DNA from: Brevibacterium luteolum
Lineage (GTDB): Bacteria > Actinomycetota > Actinomycetes > Actinomycetales > Brevibacteriaceae
Assembly (NCBI RefSeq): GCF_013004595.1
Contig: NZ_JABEMC010000001.1
Location: forward strand, 310,001 to 374,000
Direction: 5' to 3'
DNA length: 64,000 bases
Both the position numbers and the translations under genes were made by a program. Of the stretch, positions 50,388 through 59,900 are shown piece by piece. A model generated the notes under the pieces. It was not told the DNA's origin. It was given only the letters and a program-made list of their open reading frames with translations, and ran no database searches. The number at the start of each line of letters is the position of its first letter. The stretch's first letter is position 1.

Positions 50388-52139
50388 ATGGTCTCAGCTC
50401 AGCGCCCCGCACGCCGGGCAATCTCCCGCCTCGCAGCCGCGGCGCGATTCCTGGCCGCAGCCCTCGGACTGTTCCTCGCAGGCGCCCTGCTCGCTGCACC
50501 GTGGGCGGTGACGACCGCGCAGACCGAGGCGAACTTCGGCCCGCACGATGCAACCTATGCGGTCACGACCGACGGGGCGATCACCGTCGACCTCGGGCCG
50601 ATCGGCGAGCTCGTGATACCGGCAGGCGACAGACTCCCGCTGGGCCTCGGCGTTGACGTCACCGTCGAGGAGATCCCGAACCATGCCGGCGTGCCGGTCT
50701 CGACGATCGACGAACTCGCCCAGGACGCCACCGCCTATGCCAGCCTGTTCGGCGATATCGACGCACTCGTCACCGTCGTGCGCAACGGCATCATCGCCGA
50801 TGCGCTCACCCGCGACCTCATCGCCGCCGGAGTGATCACCGTGGTGGCCGGGGCCTACCTGCTGCACAGGCGCACCCGCCCGCAGCTCGCGACCTCCAGC
50901 GAGCGGGACCCGGCCGACGGGCCGATGACCGCGCTCGTGCTCAGCCTCGCCGCGGTGCTCATCGCCATCATCGCCGTGCCGGTGAGCGCGCCCAAGCAGA
51001 TCACCCCGAACCCGGTGTTCGACCGCACACCGCTGGCCGGGTCCGAGGTGACCGGCAGGTTCTCCGGCATCATCGACGAAGTCGCCCGCGTCGTCACCGA
51101 CTACTACGACGACAACGAGACCTTCTACGACACCGCCCGCACGAGCCTGGACGCCGCCTGGCTCAGGCGCCCGACCAGCCCGCGCACGACCTCGGGCGCG
51201 GACCTGGTGCCCCGGCCCAACTGGGACCAGCCGCTGGCCGGCGACCCGCCAGCCGGTGGCGACGGAGCCCAGGCCGCGACCGGGGAGGCGGCCACCGGCG
51301 GGGCTGTCGGCGAGGCGGCCGATAACGGGGAGGCCCAGGCGGGCGGGCAGGCCGGTGCACAAGAGAATGAGCCGGCCGGCGTCATCACCGTGCTCATGGC
51401 CTCCGACATCCACTGCAACACCGGCATGTCGCGGGTGCTCGCCCGCGCCGCCCAGCTGTCGGGGGCCGACCTCTACCTCGACGGCGGGGACATCACGATG
51501 ACCGGCACCACCGCCGAGAACATCTGTGTCGACTCCGTGCACCAGGCGCTGCCGGACGACCTGCCCCGCGTCTACGTCAAAGGCAACCACGACTCGGCCG
51601 ACACCGCCGCCCACGCCCGCTCACTCGGCTGGAAGGTCCTCGACGGACAGCCGGTGACCGCCGCCGGACTGACGTTCTTCGGGCTGCCGGATCCGCGGCG
51701 CACCGTTTTCCCCACCGGCGACGTGCTCGAACGCGGAGAGACCGGCGCCGAGTTCACCGACCGGGTCGCCGCCGAGGCGTGTGCGACCGAGGACATCGAC
51801 ACTCTCGTCATCCACGACCCCAGGCAGGCAGCGGCGGCCCTCGGCGAGGGCTGCGCAGGCTTCGCCATCTCCGGCCACTGGCACCGGCGGGTCGGGCCAG
51901 AAGCGTTCGGCCCGGCCACCCGGTTCGTCAACTCGACGACCGGCGGGGCACTGGCCAATGCGCTGACACCGGGCCCGCTCAAGATGCCCGCCGAGTTCTC
52001 CTTCATCCGCTACGACGCACAGACCCGCCAGCCCATCGACGTGCAGGTCGTCACCGTCGACATGGACGCACAGGTCAGCTTCAGCCCGTGGATGCCCATC
52101 CCGCAGCCGGGCCCCTGGGCGCCGGCCGAAGCGGAGTGA
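50388..52139 (+). CDS. Membrane-anchored metallophosphoesterase
   Basis: 583 residues. The first membrane helix covers about 22-42, an outside loop of about 110 residues follows, and more helices lie near 150-168 and 186-205. After an Ala/Gly/Gln-rich linker (about 290-325) comes a calcineurin-like phosphoesterase domain with MASDIHCN, DGGDITMTG, YVKGNHDS and ISGHWHRR. Helix placement puts the catalytic domain on the outside face, but this is inference. The substrate is unknown. Confidence 0.88.
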   Translation: MVSAQRPARRAISRLAAAARFLAAALGLFLAGALLAAPWAVTTAQTEANFGPHDATYAVTTDGAITVDLGPIGELVIPAGDRLPLGLGVDVTVEEIPNHAGVPVSTIDELAQDATAYASLFGDIDALVTVVRNGIIADALTRDLIAAGVITVVAGAYLLHRRTRPQLATSSERDPADGPMTALVLSLAAVLIAIIAVPVSAPKQITPNPVFDRTPLAGSEVTGRFSGIIDEVARVVTDYYDDNETFYDTARTSLDAAWLRRPTSPRTTSGADLVPRPNWDQPLAGDPPAGGDGAQAATGEAATGGAVGEAADNGEAQAGGQAGAQENEPAGVITVLMASDIHCNTGMSRVLARAAQLSGADLYLDGGDITMTGTTAENICVDSVHQALPDDLPRVYVKGNHDSADTAAHARSLGWKVLDGQPVTAAGLTFFGLPDPRRTVFPTGDVLERGETGAEFTDRVAAEACATEDIDTLVIHDPRQAAAALGEGCAGFAISGHWHRRVGPEAFGPATRFVNSTTGGALANALTPGPLKMPAEFSFIRYDAQTRQPIDVQVVTVDMDAQVSFSPWMPIPQPGPWAPAEAE

Positions 52140-52171
52140 ACCGTCGTTAGACGGATGAGACATCGAACGTG

Positions 52172-52177
52172 TATGCT
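52172..52177 (+). promoter_or_regulatory. -10 hexamer TATGCT upstream of tRNA-Trp
   Basis: TATGCT lies about 70 nt before the tRNA. TTAGAC (52147-52152) is 19 bp upstream, a weak -35. Confidence 0.35.
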
Positions 52178-52246
52178 CGTACCTTGGCGGAAGCCGACCC
52201 GGGTCCCCGGGTCTGTTTCATGTCCCGGCCGTGCCCGCACGGCCGA

Positions 52247-52319
52247 AGGGGTGTGGCGCAATTGGTAGCGCAACGGTCTCCAAAACCGTAGGTTGCAGGT
52301 TCGAGTCCTGTCACCCCTG
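52247..52319 (+). tRNA. tRNA-Trp (CCA)
   Basis: 73-nt cloverleaf, acceptor AGGGGTG/CACCCCT, anticodon loop CTCCAAA with anticodon CCA, T-loop TTCGAGT, discriminator G. CCA end not encoded. The position ahead of secE is the conserved actinobacterial order. Confidence 0.96.
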
Positions 52320-52359
52320 CTGAGAACGGCGAAGCACAACGACCCCCGAGTGAGGAAGC

Positions 52360-52611
52360 GTGACCGAGACACCCGCAGGAACCTCTGAGAAGCGCGGCTT
52401 CTTCGGTACGATCATGCAGTTCTTCCGCGAGGTGATCAGCGAGCTCAAGAAGGTGGTCACGCCCACCCGCAAGGAGCTCATCAACTACACGCTCGTCGTG
52501 CTCGGGTTCGTCATCTTCATGATGCTGCTCGTCACCGTCTTGGATCTGCTGTTCGGAAAGCTCTCCGGCTTCGTCTTCGGCGGCTCGCCGATCTGGCCTC
52601 TGTGGGGTTAG
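52360..52611 (+). CDS. secE: Preprotein translocase subunit SecE
   Basis: 83 residues with one C-terminal membrane helix (about 45-68) and the amphipathic FFREVISELKKVVTPTRKEL segment that defines SecE. The GTG start at 52360 follows TGAGGAAG closely. It stabilises SecY in the protein-export channel. 40 nt after tRNA-Trp. Confidence 0.94.
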   Translation: MTETPAGTSEKRGFFGTIMQFFREVISELKKVVTPTRKELINYTLVVLGFVIFMMLLVTVLDLLFGKLSGFVFGGSPIWPLWG

Positions 52612-52702
52612 TCGGCTGATCCAGCCGCTGATCGGCGACACAGCCGCAGACGCGCCCGCACACGCCAGGCCACGCCCCACGACCTAAGCACAAGGAGAAC
52701 AG

Positions 52703-53470
52703 GTGTCGGACAACACCCCGGAAACCGAGAACCTCGACGCAGCCGCAGAGCCGACTGCCGATGAGGCTGTCACTGAGGAGACTGCCAGCCAGCCGGCCGC
52801 CGACGAGGCGACCGAGCAGGCGCCGGCCGCCGAGGACACCGGCGACGAGCACGATCCGGCCGAGGAATTCAAGTCCGAGCTGCGCATGAAGGACGGCGAC
52901 TGGTACGTCATCCACTCCTACGCCGGCTACGAGAACCGCGTGAAGGCCAACCTCGAGAACCGCATCATCTCGCTGGACATGGAAGACTACATCTTCGAGA
53001 TCCAGGTGCCGATGGAAGACGTCATCGAGGTCAAGAACGCCCAGCGCAAGCAGGTCCGCCGGGTGCGCATCCCCGGCTACGTGCTCGTGCGCATGGAGCT
53101 GACCGACGAATCATGGGGCGTTGTGCGCCACACCCCGGGTGTCACCGGCTTCGTCGGCAACGCCTACGACCCCGTCCCGCTCACCATCGACGAGGTCTTC
53201 TCGATGCTCGCTCCGGTCTTCGAAGAGGAGCAGGCCAAGGCCGCTGCCGAAGCCGGCGAGCAGGCGAAGGCCGCCGCTGAGGGCGGAGCCGCCTACGAGG
53301 TCGAATTCGAAGTCGGCGAATCCGTCATGGTCAAGGAGGGCTCCTTCGAAGGACACCCGGCCACGATCCAGGAGATCCGCCCCGAATCGCAGAAGCTCAC
53401 CGTCCTGCTGTCGATCTTCGAGCGCGATGTTCCCGTCGAACTCGGCTTCGACCAGGTCGCCAAGATCTGA
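52703..53470 (+). CDS. nusG: Transcription termination/antitermination protein NusG
   Basis: 255 residues. An acidic, Ala/Glu-rich N-terminal extension (about 1-62), typical of actinobacteria, precedes the NGN domain ([39 protein letters not shown]). A KOW domain ([15 protein letters not shown]) ends the protein. A repetitive linker, [20 protein letters not shown], separates the two domains and looks like a local duplication. AAGGAG is 5 nt before the GTG. It binds RNA polymerase and couples it with Rho or the ribosome. Confidence 0.96.
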   Translation: MSDNTPETENLDAAAEPTADEAVTEETASQPAADEATEQAPAAEDTGDEHDPAEEFKSELRMKDGDWYVIHSYAGYENRVKANLENRIISLDMEDYIFEIQVPMEDVIEVKNAQRKQVRRVRIPGYVLVRMELTDESWGVVRHTPGVTGFVGNAYDPVPLTIDEVFSMLAPVFEEEQAKAAAEAGEQAKAAAEGGAAYEVEFEVGESVMVKEGSFEGHPATIQEIRPESQKLTVLLSIFERDVPVELGFDQVAKI

Positions 53471-53510
53471 GCCGCACCACAGCGTTCGCCGGCACATCCC
53501 GGCACACAGC

Positions 53511-53541
53511 CGCGCCCGAGGTGAGAACCGCCTCGGGCGCG
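53511..53541 (+). terminator. Hairpin after nusG
   Basis: An 11-bp GC-rich stem (CGCGCCCGAGG and complement) with a 9-nt loop and no T-run. Probably ends the secE-nusG transcript. Confidence 0.5.
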
Positions 53542-53569
53542 GCGGCGTCTGGAGGGCCTAGGGCTGGAT

Positions 53570-53599
53570 TTAACAACCACGGGCTGTTCATGGAATAAT
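53570..53599 (+). promoter_or_regulatory. Probable promoter of rplK-rplA
   Basis: TTAACA (53570-53575) and AATAAT (53594-53599) with an 18-bp spacer in a locally AT-rich stretch, about 120 nt ahead of rplK. Confidence 0.35.
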
Positions 53600-53718
53600 G
53601 GTGTGGTTTGCGCCTGCGACATTCATCGGAGCGCGGCGCAGCACCCCTGACGCATCCCGCGCAGGGAACGACCCTCGGCAGCCGCCGAGGGCTTCATCGA
53701 AGTATTAAGGACCGAAGA

Positions 53719-54156
53719 ATGCCTCCCAAGAAAAAGGTAGCCGGCCTGATCAAGCTTCAGATCCAGGCTGGTGCGGCCAACCCCGCACCGCCGATCGGCC
53801 CCGCGCTTGGTCAGCACGGCGTCAACATCATGGAGTTCTGCAAGGCGTACAACGCCGCAACGGAATCCATGCGTGGCAACGTCGTCCCGGTTGAAATCAC
53901 CGTCTACGAAGACCGCTCGTTCACCTTCATCACGAAGACTCCGCCGGCTGCGGAGCTCATCAAGAAGGCCGCCGGTCTGAAGTCGGGCTCGGCCACCCCG
54001 CACACCGACAAGGTCGGACATCTGACCAAGGACCAGGTGCGCGAGATCGCCGAAACCAAGATGCCGGACCTCAACGCCAACGACATCGACGCAGCGTCGA
54101 AGATCGTCGCCGGCACCGCCCGCTCGATGGGAATCACCACCGACGTCGAAATGTGA
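53719..54156 (+). CDS. rplK: 50S ribosomal protein L11 (uL11)
   Basis: 145 residues. [20 protein letters not shown] is the family signature and the C-terminal rRNA-binding domain carries [18 protein letters not shown]. It forms the GTPase-associated centre with 23S rRNA and L10. ATG 53719 gives the normal MPPKKKVAG start, with AAGG 9 nt upstream. Confidence 0.97.
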   Translation: MPPKKKVAGLIKLQIQAGAANPAPPIGPALGQHGVNIMEFCKAYNAATESMRGNVVPVEITVYEDRSFTFITKTPPAAELIKKAAGLKSGSATPHTDKVGHLTKDQVREIAETKMPDLNANDIDAASKIVAGTARSMGITTDVEM

Positions 54157-54258
54157 TGAACGGTGCCCCGGCTCGGTGGAACCGGCCGGCAACGGCACCG
54201 ACATCACGTGGTAGGAGCAGCGCGCTCCCCGACACCACAACTGCAAGGAGAGAAGCAG

Positions 54259-54954
54259 ATGGCAAAGCGCTCAAAGGCCTATCAGGCCGCCGCGGAGAAG
54301 ATCGCGGCTGACACATACTACGAACCGGCTCAGGCAGTCTCCCTGGCCAAGGACACCTCTGTCGCGAAGTTCGACGCCACCGTGGAGGTCGCTCTGCGCC
54401 TCGGCGTAGACCCGCGCAAGGCTGACCAGATGGTGCGCGGCACCGTCAACCTCCCGCACGGTACCGGCAAGACCGCTAAGGTCCTGGTGTTCGCAGCCGG
54501 CGACCGTGCCGAAGCAGCCCGCGAAGCAGGTGCCGACTACGTCGGCTCCGATGACCTGCTCGAGAAGGTCGCTGGCGGCTTCACCGACTTCGACGCAGCC
54601 GTCGCCACCCCGGACATGATGGGCAAGGTCGGACGACTCGGCAAGGTGCTCGGCCCCCGCGGCCTCATGCCGAACCCGAAGACCGGCACCGTCACCATGG
54701 ACGTGGCGAAGGCCGTCTCGGACATCAAGGGCGGAAAGATCGAGTTCCGCATCGACAAGCACTCGAACCTGCACTTCATCATCGGCAAGGTGTCCTTTGA
54801 CCAGAGTGCACTCGAGGACAACTTCAACGCTGCGATGGACGAGGTCATGCGCCTCAAGCCGTCCTCGTCGAAGGGTCGCTACATCTCGAAGGCGACCATG
54901 ACGACGACGAACGGCCCGGCCATCCCGATGGACGTATCCGCCCTGCGCAAGTGA
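54259..54954 (+). CDS. rplA: 50S ribosomal protein L1 (uL1)
   Basis: 231 residues. Family blocks: [36 protein letters not shown] and [18 protein letters not shown] good AAGGAG site precedes the ATG at 54259. It binds the L1 stalk and usually represses its own rplK-rplA mRNA. A long hairpin follows. Confidence 0.97.
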   Translation: MAKRSKAYQAAAEKIAADTYYEPAQAVSLAKDTSVAKFDATVEVALRLGVDPRKADQMVRGTVNLPHGTGKTAKVLVFAAGDRAEAAREAGADYVGSDDLLEKVAGGFTDFDAAVATPDMMGKVGRLGKVLGPRGLMPNPKTGTVTMDVAKAVSDIKGGKIEFRIDKHSNLHFIIGKVSFDQSALEDNFNAAMDEVMRLKPSSSKGRYISKATMTTTNGPAIPMDVSALRK

Positions 54955-55005
54955 CACCGGAGGCACGACCCAGCCGCCAGTCGGTCTGAGGTCTGCAGCC
55001 GCACC

Positions 55006-55054
55006 CCACAGGCCCCGCCTGCCCCCACACCGTTGGGGACAGGCGGGCCTGTGG
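55006..55054 (+). terminator. Terminator after rplA
   Basis: A long hairpin: CCACAGGCCCCGCCTG pairs with CAGGCGGGCCTGTGG (one bulge), extended by CCCC/GGGG around the loop ACACCGTT. It separates rplKA from rplJL. Confidence 0.7.
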
Positions 55055-55543
55055 CGTTGAGCGGAGTCTGTCCTGCGTCCGGGATATGCGCTCGCGCCCG
55101 CATGTGAAGCTGCAGCTGGCGCAGATTCCCCGTATCACCGCCGTGCACGCACCACCGGCTGACGATCTGCAGCGCGCCAACGATGGATGGGCGCTCATCG
55201 CCGTTCCGGACCCAATGCAGGGGCGAACGTCTCCAGCGCAGTGCCGGAGCGCCCGCGAACGCGGCGCCAACCCTGATTTGGATTCTCGGCGCGCTGTGCT
55301 CTATGCTGATACTTGCCCAAGACCGTCGGTCTTCACAGGGACTCACATCTCTCCTCCGCGTGCAGCTGTGAGCCGCTGTGAACGAAGACTCGCAAGAGTG
55401 GCCAGCGCAGGTGTGTAGTGGATGACTGTCCCGGTGATCCGGCTGCTGAGCAGCCATGAGAATCCGGATGTGCAAGCGTTCCGTGCAACCTGCGCGGAAC
55501 GCTTTTTCGCGTCTGACGCACCGACATATACGAAAGGAATACC
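55055..55543 (+). promoter_or_regulatory. rplJ upstream region: promoter and long leader
   Basis: About 490 bases without a convincing gene. It holds TTGGAT (55278-55283), an 18-bp spacer and TATGCT (55302-55307), so transcription would start near 55314. A leader of about 230 nt follows, as expected for the autoregulated L10-L7/L12 mRNA leader, ending in an attenuator-like hairpin (55474-55507). 55055-55270 shows nothing further. Confidence 0.6.
55474..55507 (+). terminator. Attenuator-like intrinsic terminator in the rplJ leader
   Basis: A perfect 10-bp stem AAGCGTTCCG / CGGAACGCTT with an 11-nt loop runs directly into TTTTT, 37 nt before the rplJ ATG and downstream of its promoter. The sequence is that of a true intrinsic terminator, so read-through must be regulated. 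Confidence 0.7.
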
Positions 55544-56080
55544 ATGGCGAGGCCTGACAAGGCAGCCGCAGTAGCCGAACTCAAGGAACTCTTTGAGAAC
55601 GCTCCTGCTGCAGTGCTGACCGAGTACCGCGGTCTCACCGTGGCGCAGCTCAAGGAGCTGCGCCGTGGTCTCGGTGAGAACGCCTCCTACGCCGTGGTAA
55701 AGAATACGCTGACCGCTATCGCGGCTAAGGAAGCCGGCATCGAAGCGCTCGAGGGACAGCTCACTGGCCCCTCGGCCATCGCCTTCGTCACCGGTGAACC
55801 CTCCGAAGCCGCCAAGGTCCTGCGTGACTTTGCCAAGGCGAATCCGCAGCTGGTCATCAAGGGTGGTTACTTCGAAGGTAACGCCATGACCGCTGAGGAC
55901 ATCACGAAACTCGCCGACCTCGAATCCCGTGAGGTGCTGCTGGCCAAGGCGGCCGGTGCCATGAAGGCAAGCATGTACAACGCTGCCTACATGTTCACCG
56001 CTCCGCTGGTCAAGGCCGCGCGCACCGTCGACGCTCTGCGCGAAAAGCAGGGCGGCGAAGCGGCTGCCGAGGACGCCTGA
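55544..56080 (+). CDS. rplJ: 50S ribosomal protein L10 (uL10)
   Basis: 178 residues. N-terminal rRNA-binding part with [19 protein letters not shown] and [15 protein letters not shown]. The C-terminal helix that anchors L7/L12 dimers ends in an acidic Ala-rich tail. GAAAGGA is 7 nt before the ATG. It acts as platform of the L12 stalk and as translational repressor of its own mRNA. Confidence 0.97.
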   Translation: MARPDKAAAVAELKELFENAPAAVLTEYRGLTVAQLKELRRGLGENASYAVVKNTLTAIAAKEAGIEALEGQLTGPSAIAFVTGEPSEAAKVLRDFAKANPQLVIKGGYFEGNAMTAEDITKLADLESREVLLAKAAGAMKASMYNAAYMFTAPLVKAARTVDALREKQGGEAAAEDA

Positions 56081-56151
56081 GTTTCACTCAGACCCACAGA
56101 CAATCCATTCACGGCTGAAGAACCAGCCACGTACGGAAGGACATAGCCACC

Positions 56152-56544
56152 ATGGCTAAGCTCACCCCCGAAGAGCTCATCGAAGCATTCAAGGAGCTCT
56201 CCCTCATCGAACTGTCGGACTTCGTCAAGAAGTTCGAGGAGACCTTCGAGGTCGAGGCAGCCGCTCCGGTTGCCGCCGTTGCCGCTCCTGCTGCCGGCGG
56301 TGCCGGCGGTGGCGATGCCGCTGCTGAAGAGAAGACCGAGTTCGACGTCATCCTCGAGTCGGCCGGCGACAAGAAGGTTCCGGTCATCAAGGAGGTCCGC
56401 GGCATCACCTCGCTCGGACTGAAGGAAGCCAAGGACCTCGTCGACAACGCTCCGAAGGCCGTCCTCGAAGGCGCCGACAAGGAGACCGCCGAGAAGGCCA
56501 AGGAAGCCCTCGAGGGCGCAGGCGCCACCGTCTCGCTCAAGTGA
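56152..56544 (+). CDS. rplL: 50S ribosomal protein L7/L12 (bL12)
   Basis: 130 residues. The N-terminal dimerisation helix ([20 protein letters not shown]) is followed by an Ala/Gly hinge and the C-terminal domain with [20 protein letters not shown] and [10 protein letters not shown]. The stalk protein recruits translation GTPases. 71 nt after rplJ, followed by a hairpin. Confidence 0.97.
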   Translation: MAKLTPEELIEAFKELSLIELSDFVKKFEETFEVEAAAPVAAVAAPAAGGAGGGDAAAEEKTEFDVILESAGDKKVPVIKEVRGITSLGLKEAKDLVDNAPKAVLEGADKETAEKAKEALEGAGATVSLK

Positions 56545-56597
56545 TCTTCCACCCGGCCAGGCAGCGCACACGCGAAGCCGAGCCGGGATCACGTCAA

Positions 56598-56627
56598 CAG
56601 CCCCGCTGTCAGCTGGCAGCGGGGCTG
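56598..56627 (+). terminator. Terminator after rplL
   Basis: An 11-bp stem CAGCCCCGCTG / CAGCGGGGCTG with an 8-nt loop, between convergent rplL and the alkyltransferase-like gene. Confidence 0.7.
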
Positions 56628-56646
56628 CTGCTATTCACAACACCGA

Positions 56647-56988
56647 TCACAGCGCAGGCAGATCAGCGCATGCGGTCTGCCACGCGCTCGCAAGTGCGGC
56701 CGCATCCGCCTGAGCGCGCGCCATCGCCACCGCGTGCCGGTCAGCAGTCAGGGGAGTTCCCTCGGCCGTCCACTGCTCCAGCGCGCGGATCGTGATCGCC
56801 TCCGGCAGCCGGCCGCTGGCGTTCGTCACCCGCCACCAGGCGACATTCGATCCCCACGTGGCCATGATCCTGCCGACCAGCCGCGGGGAGGTGCCGACGA
56901 GCTCGGCGATCATGCCGTAGCTGACCACCTGACCCGCGGGCACGCATTCAGCCGCCCGCAGCACCCGTTCGATCAGCAGGTCATCCAT
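56647..56988 (-). CDS. Alkyltransferase-like (ATL) DNA-binding protein
   Basis: 113 residues covering only the MGMT DNA-binding domain: VPAGQVVSYGMIAELVG, SPRLVGRIMA and VAWWRVTNASGRLP. The alkyl-accepting Pro-Cys-His-Arg motif is replaced (Ala-Trp-Trp-Arg), as in ATL proteins. Those bind O6-alkylguanine and hand it to nucleotide excision repair rather than repairing it. The start overlaps the stop of the large membrane-protein gene by 8 nt, so both come from one transcript. Confidence 0.88.
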   Translation of the reverse strand: MDDLLIERVLRAAECVPAGQVVSYGMIAELVGTSPRLVGRIMATWGSNVAWWRVTNASGRLPEAITIRALEQWTAEGTPLTADRHAVAMARAQADAAALASAWQTACADLPAL

Positions 56989-59900
56989 CGTGACGGGGTT
57001 CCTGCCACGTCCCCGCCGGCGGGGCAGGCGGGGGCTGGGCAGGCGGTTGCCAGTTCCGTTCCCGAGGCGGCAGCTGGCCGGTCCCGCTTGGGACCTGGCC
57101 GGGCGGCTGGGGAGGAGCAGGTGGTGGTGGGCCCTGCCGCGGCGGGACGTGCGGCGGTCCGAATCCGTGCGCCGGGCCGGCATGCGACGGGTTCTGCGGA
57201 GGCTCCTGGACTGGGCTGCCCTGCGGCTCGGGACTCTTCGGTTTGCGCAGCAGCTGCCAGATGACGACGCCGATGATGAACACGGCGATGATGACGAGGG
57301 CCAGCCACATGAGATCGCGCAGGAACCACACGATGCCGGCGCTGACGCCGGCCAGCCCCCACCACAGCGCCCAGGCTCGCAGCAGGACGGCGCCGGCGAT
57401 GAGCAGTGCGGCATGGTCGATGAGGAACAGCAGGGAGTAACCGGCGTGCTCGGCGGTGAACGCTGCGATCGTGCCGGTGAGCGTGATGAACGCCATCGGG
57501 ATGACGGTGCGCAGGTCGACGCGGACGAACTGGGCACCGGGCCCGCTGCGCGGCGGCTGGCTGCGCGCGCAGAAGATCGCCCAGCCGATCGCTGCGGCCA
57601 GCAGCACATGCAGGGGCACGACGAGGTGCAGCTGCCAGATTCCAGCCAGCGCGATCATCCCGCCGACCGCGCCGATATAGGTGGCGACCTCAGCGGTGAT
57701 GCGGCGCGTGAGCTGGTGCGGGAACCGCTGGGCCAGCAGCACGAGCATGAATGCCGGCATCATGAGCGTGATGCCGGCGATGAGCATCGTGAGCGAATGG
57801 AGTACCGGCACCTCTGCGTCGACGAGCAGTGCGCTGATGAAGGCGGTGAGCATCGCGGCGAACGCTGCGATCAGCGGGGCGAGTGACCAGCGGGAGAATC
57901 CGGCGACGAGGTGCCGGGCATCCGGCTTGCGGTCATAGGCGACCGAGACGAACCAGTACAGCGCGTACGCCAGCATCCAGACCAGCCATGCCGCCAGCAG
58001 GTGCGCCAGTGCCGCGTCGGTGATGCCGAGTCCGGCGAGGACCCGAATCCCGTGGTAGAGAGCGAGGAACCCGGGGAGCACGACTTCGGGGACATGGGCG
58101 GCGAACGCGTGGGCGAAGGCGACGGCGGCCAGCAGCAGGAGCACGATCGCTGCCGCCAGCCGCACGTGCTCGACCGAATGGAGGCAGATGATGAGCACGC
58201 TGGCGAGGAAAGCCGCCACTGCCGAGATGCTCAGCGGCAGCAGCCGCAGCTCGCTGTAGCGAAGCCCGGGCCCGCGACCGGCGGCGGCCAGTCTGCGGCT
58301 GGCCCAGTGACCGGCTGCGAACAGTCCGACGGTGATGAACAGGAGAACCGGCCCGGCGATGTAGGCGGCCTGACTGTCCTCGATGCCCAGTGTGACGATC
58401 CTGAACAGCAGCCCGAACCCGAAGAACGCCGCGAGGATGCCTGCGGTGATGATCGCGTAGCGGGCACGCCAGGTCCGTCCGCGCCGGCGCAGACCCACCT
58501 CGGCGAGGGCCAGCCCGGCAAGAGCTGCGGCGACGATGATGAGGTATCCGCCGGTGACGATCGGGGAGGCGACGCTCGAGCCCAGTCCGAGCGCCTTCCA
58601 GATGTCACCGAGGACGTAGCCGAAGGCCAGCGCCACCGGCACAGCGCCGGTGACGAGCAGCGCATTGCGCGCCCACCATGCGCACAGTCCCAGTGCCGCC
58701 ACAGACGCGATGACGATGAGCGTGCTGACCGGCGAGTCGATATCGGCGGCTGCCATCGGCGCCGGGATCAGCAGCAGGAGAGCGGCAGCCGGCATGAGCG
58801 GCGGCATGCCGGCGCGCAGCACCGTGAGGTGGCGGGCCCGGCGGGAGGTGATGATCGAGCTGAGCCACGCGAGCCCGATGAGCAGCAGCACATGCCAGAT
58901 GAATCCGGCGCTCGTCGCCACCCCGCTGGGCAGCTGGTCACCCAGCGGGGCATCCTGCGGGCCGAGGTCCATAACCTGGTAGACGATGAACGCCCCGGTC
59001 CGGGCCGCGACTGCGATCCCGGCGCCCAGCGGCAGCAGTGCATCGGCGCGCAGGGCCGCGAACACGGCGGCACCTGCTGCCAGCAGCCCGGTGACGCTGA
59101 TGAGGATCGTGGCAATGGTGCTGGCCGGGTCGGTGTAGGGCACCTCGGCGAGCACGATGCCGGTGGCGTAGAGGAAGCTGCCGGCGAGCATGAGCGCGAT
59201 GTGCGCAGCCGCCGCCTGTATGGCAGGTGCGGCCATGGCCGCCGGCAGCTCGGACGCCTCCGGCTGAGGGGTAGGGCCGCCTCGGCGGGCCGGGCGGCGC
59301 AGGGCAGCCTCGGTGAAGAAGGCCGCACCGATGAGCAAGGCCGCGACCGTGGTCAGCGGGCGGTTCCAGCTGGCGTGCAGGCCGATCATCTCGTTGTGGA
59401 CCAACCCGCTGATGATGAGCAGGATCGCCAGCGCGAAGCTGAACCGCGCCCCGACCCCGCGAAGCGGCGAACGGCGCAGCAGGGCGCCGACGAGGAAGTG
59501 CACACCGAGGGCGGCGAACAGGATGCCCCACTCCAGGCGGGTCGGAACCGGGTCGATGAAGACGGCGCCGGCCACGGCCAGGGGTGCGAGCACATCGCCG
59601 AGGATGATCTGCGGGCGGATGTACTTCTCGGCCAGCCGGCTGCGCAGCAGCACTGCCAGCAGCGCCAGGGGAGCGGTGGTGAGGATGAGGACGACGAAGT
59701 ACCAGACCACCGGTGCCGGGGTCAGTGCGATCGCCGACATCGTCAGCGAGAACGTAAACGCCACGCTGAGCCAGGTGACGAGCTGGGAGCGCAGCACCAC
59801 TGCAGCGCCCAGGTAGGCGAGCACGCCGGCGGCAGAGGAGATGAACCAGGCCAGCGTTCCGGAGGTCAGCTGCCAGCCGCCGAGGCCGAACCCGGCGATC

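Noticed and set aside
55086-55418. 110-codon plus-strand frame in the rplJ upstream region
   Set aside because: No ribosome-binding site, Arg/Pro/Ser-rich, and it runs across the probable rplJ promoter; better explained as non-coding leader.
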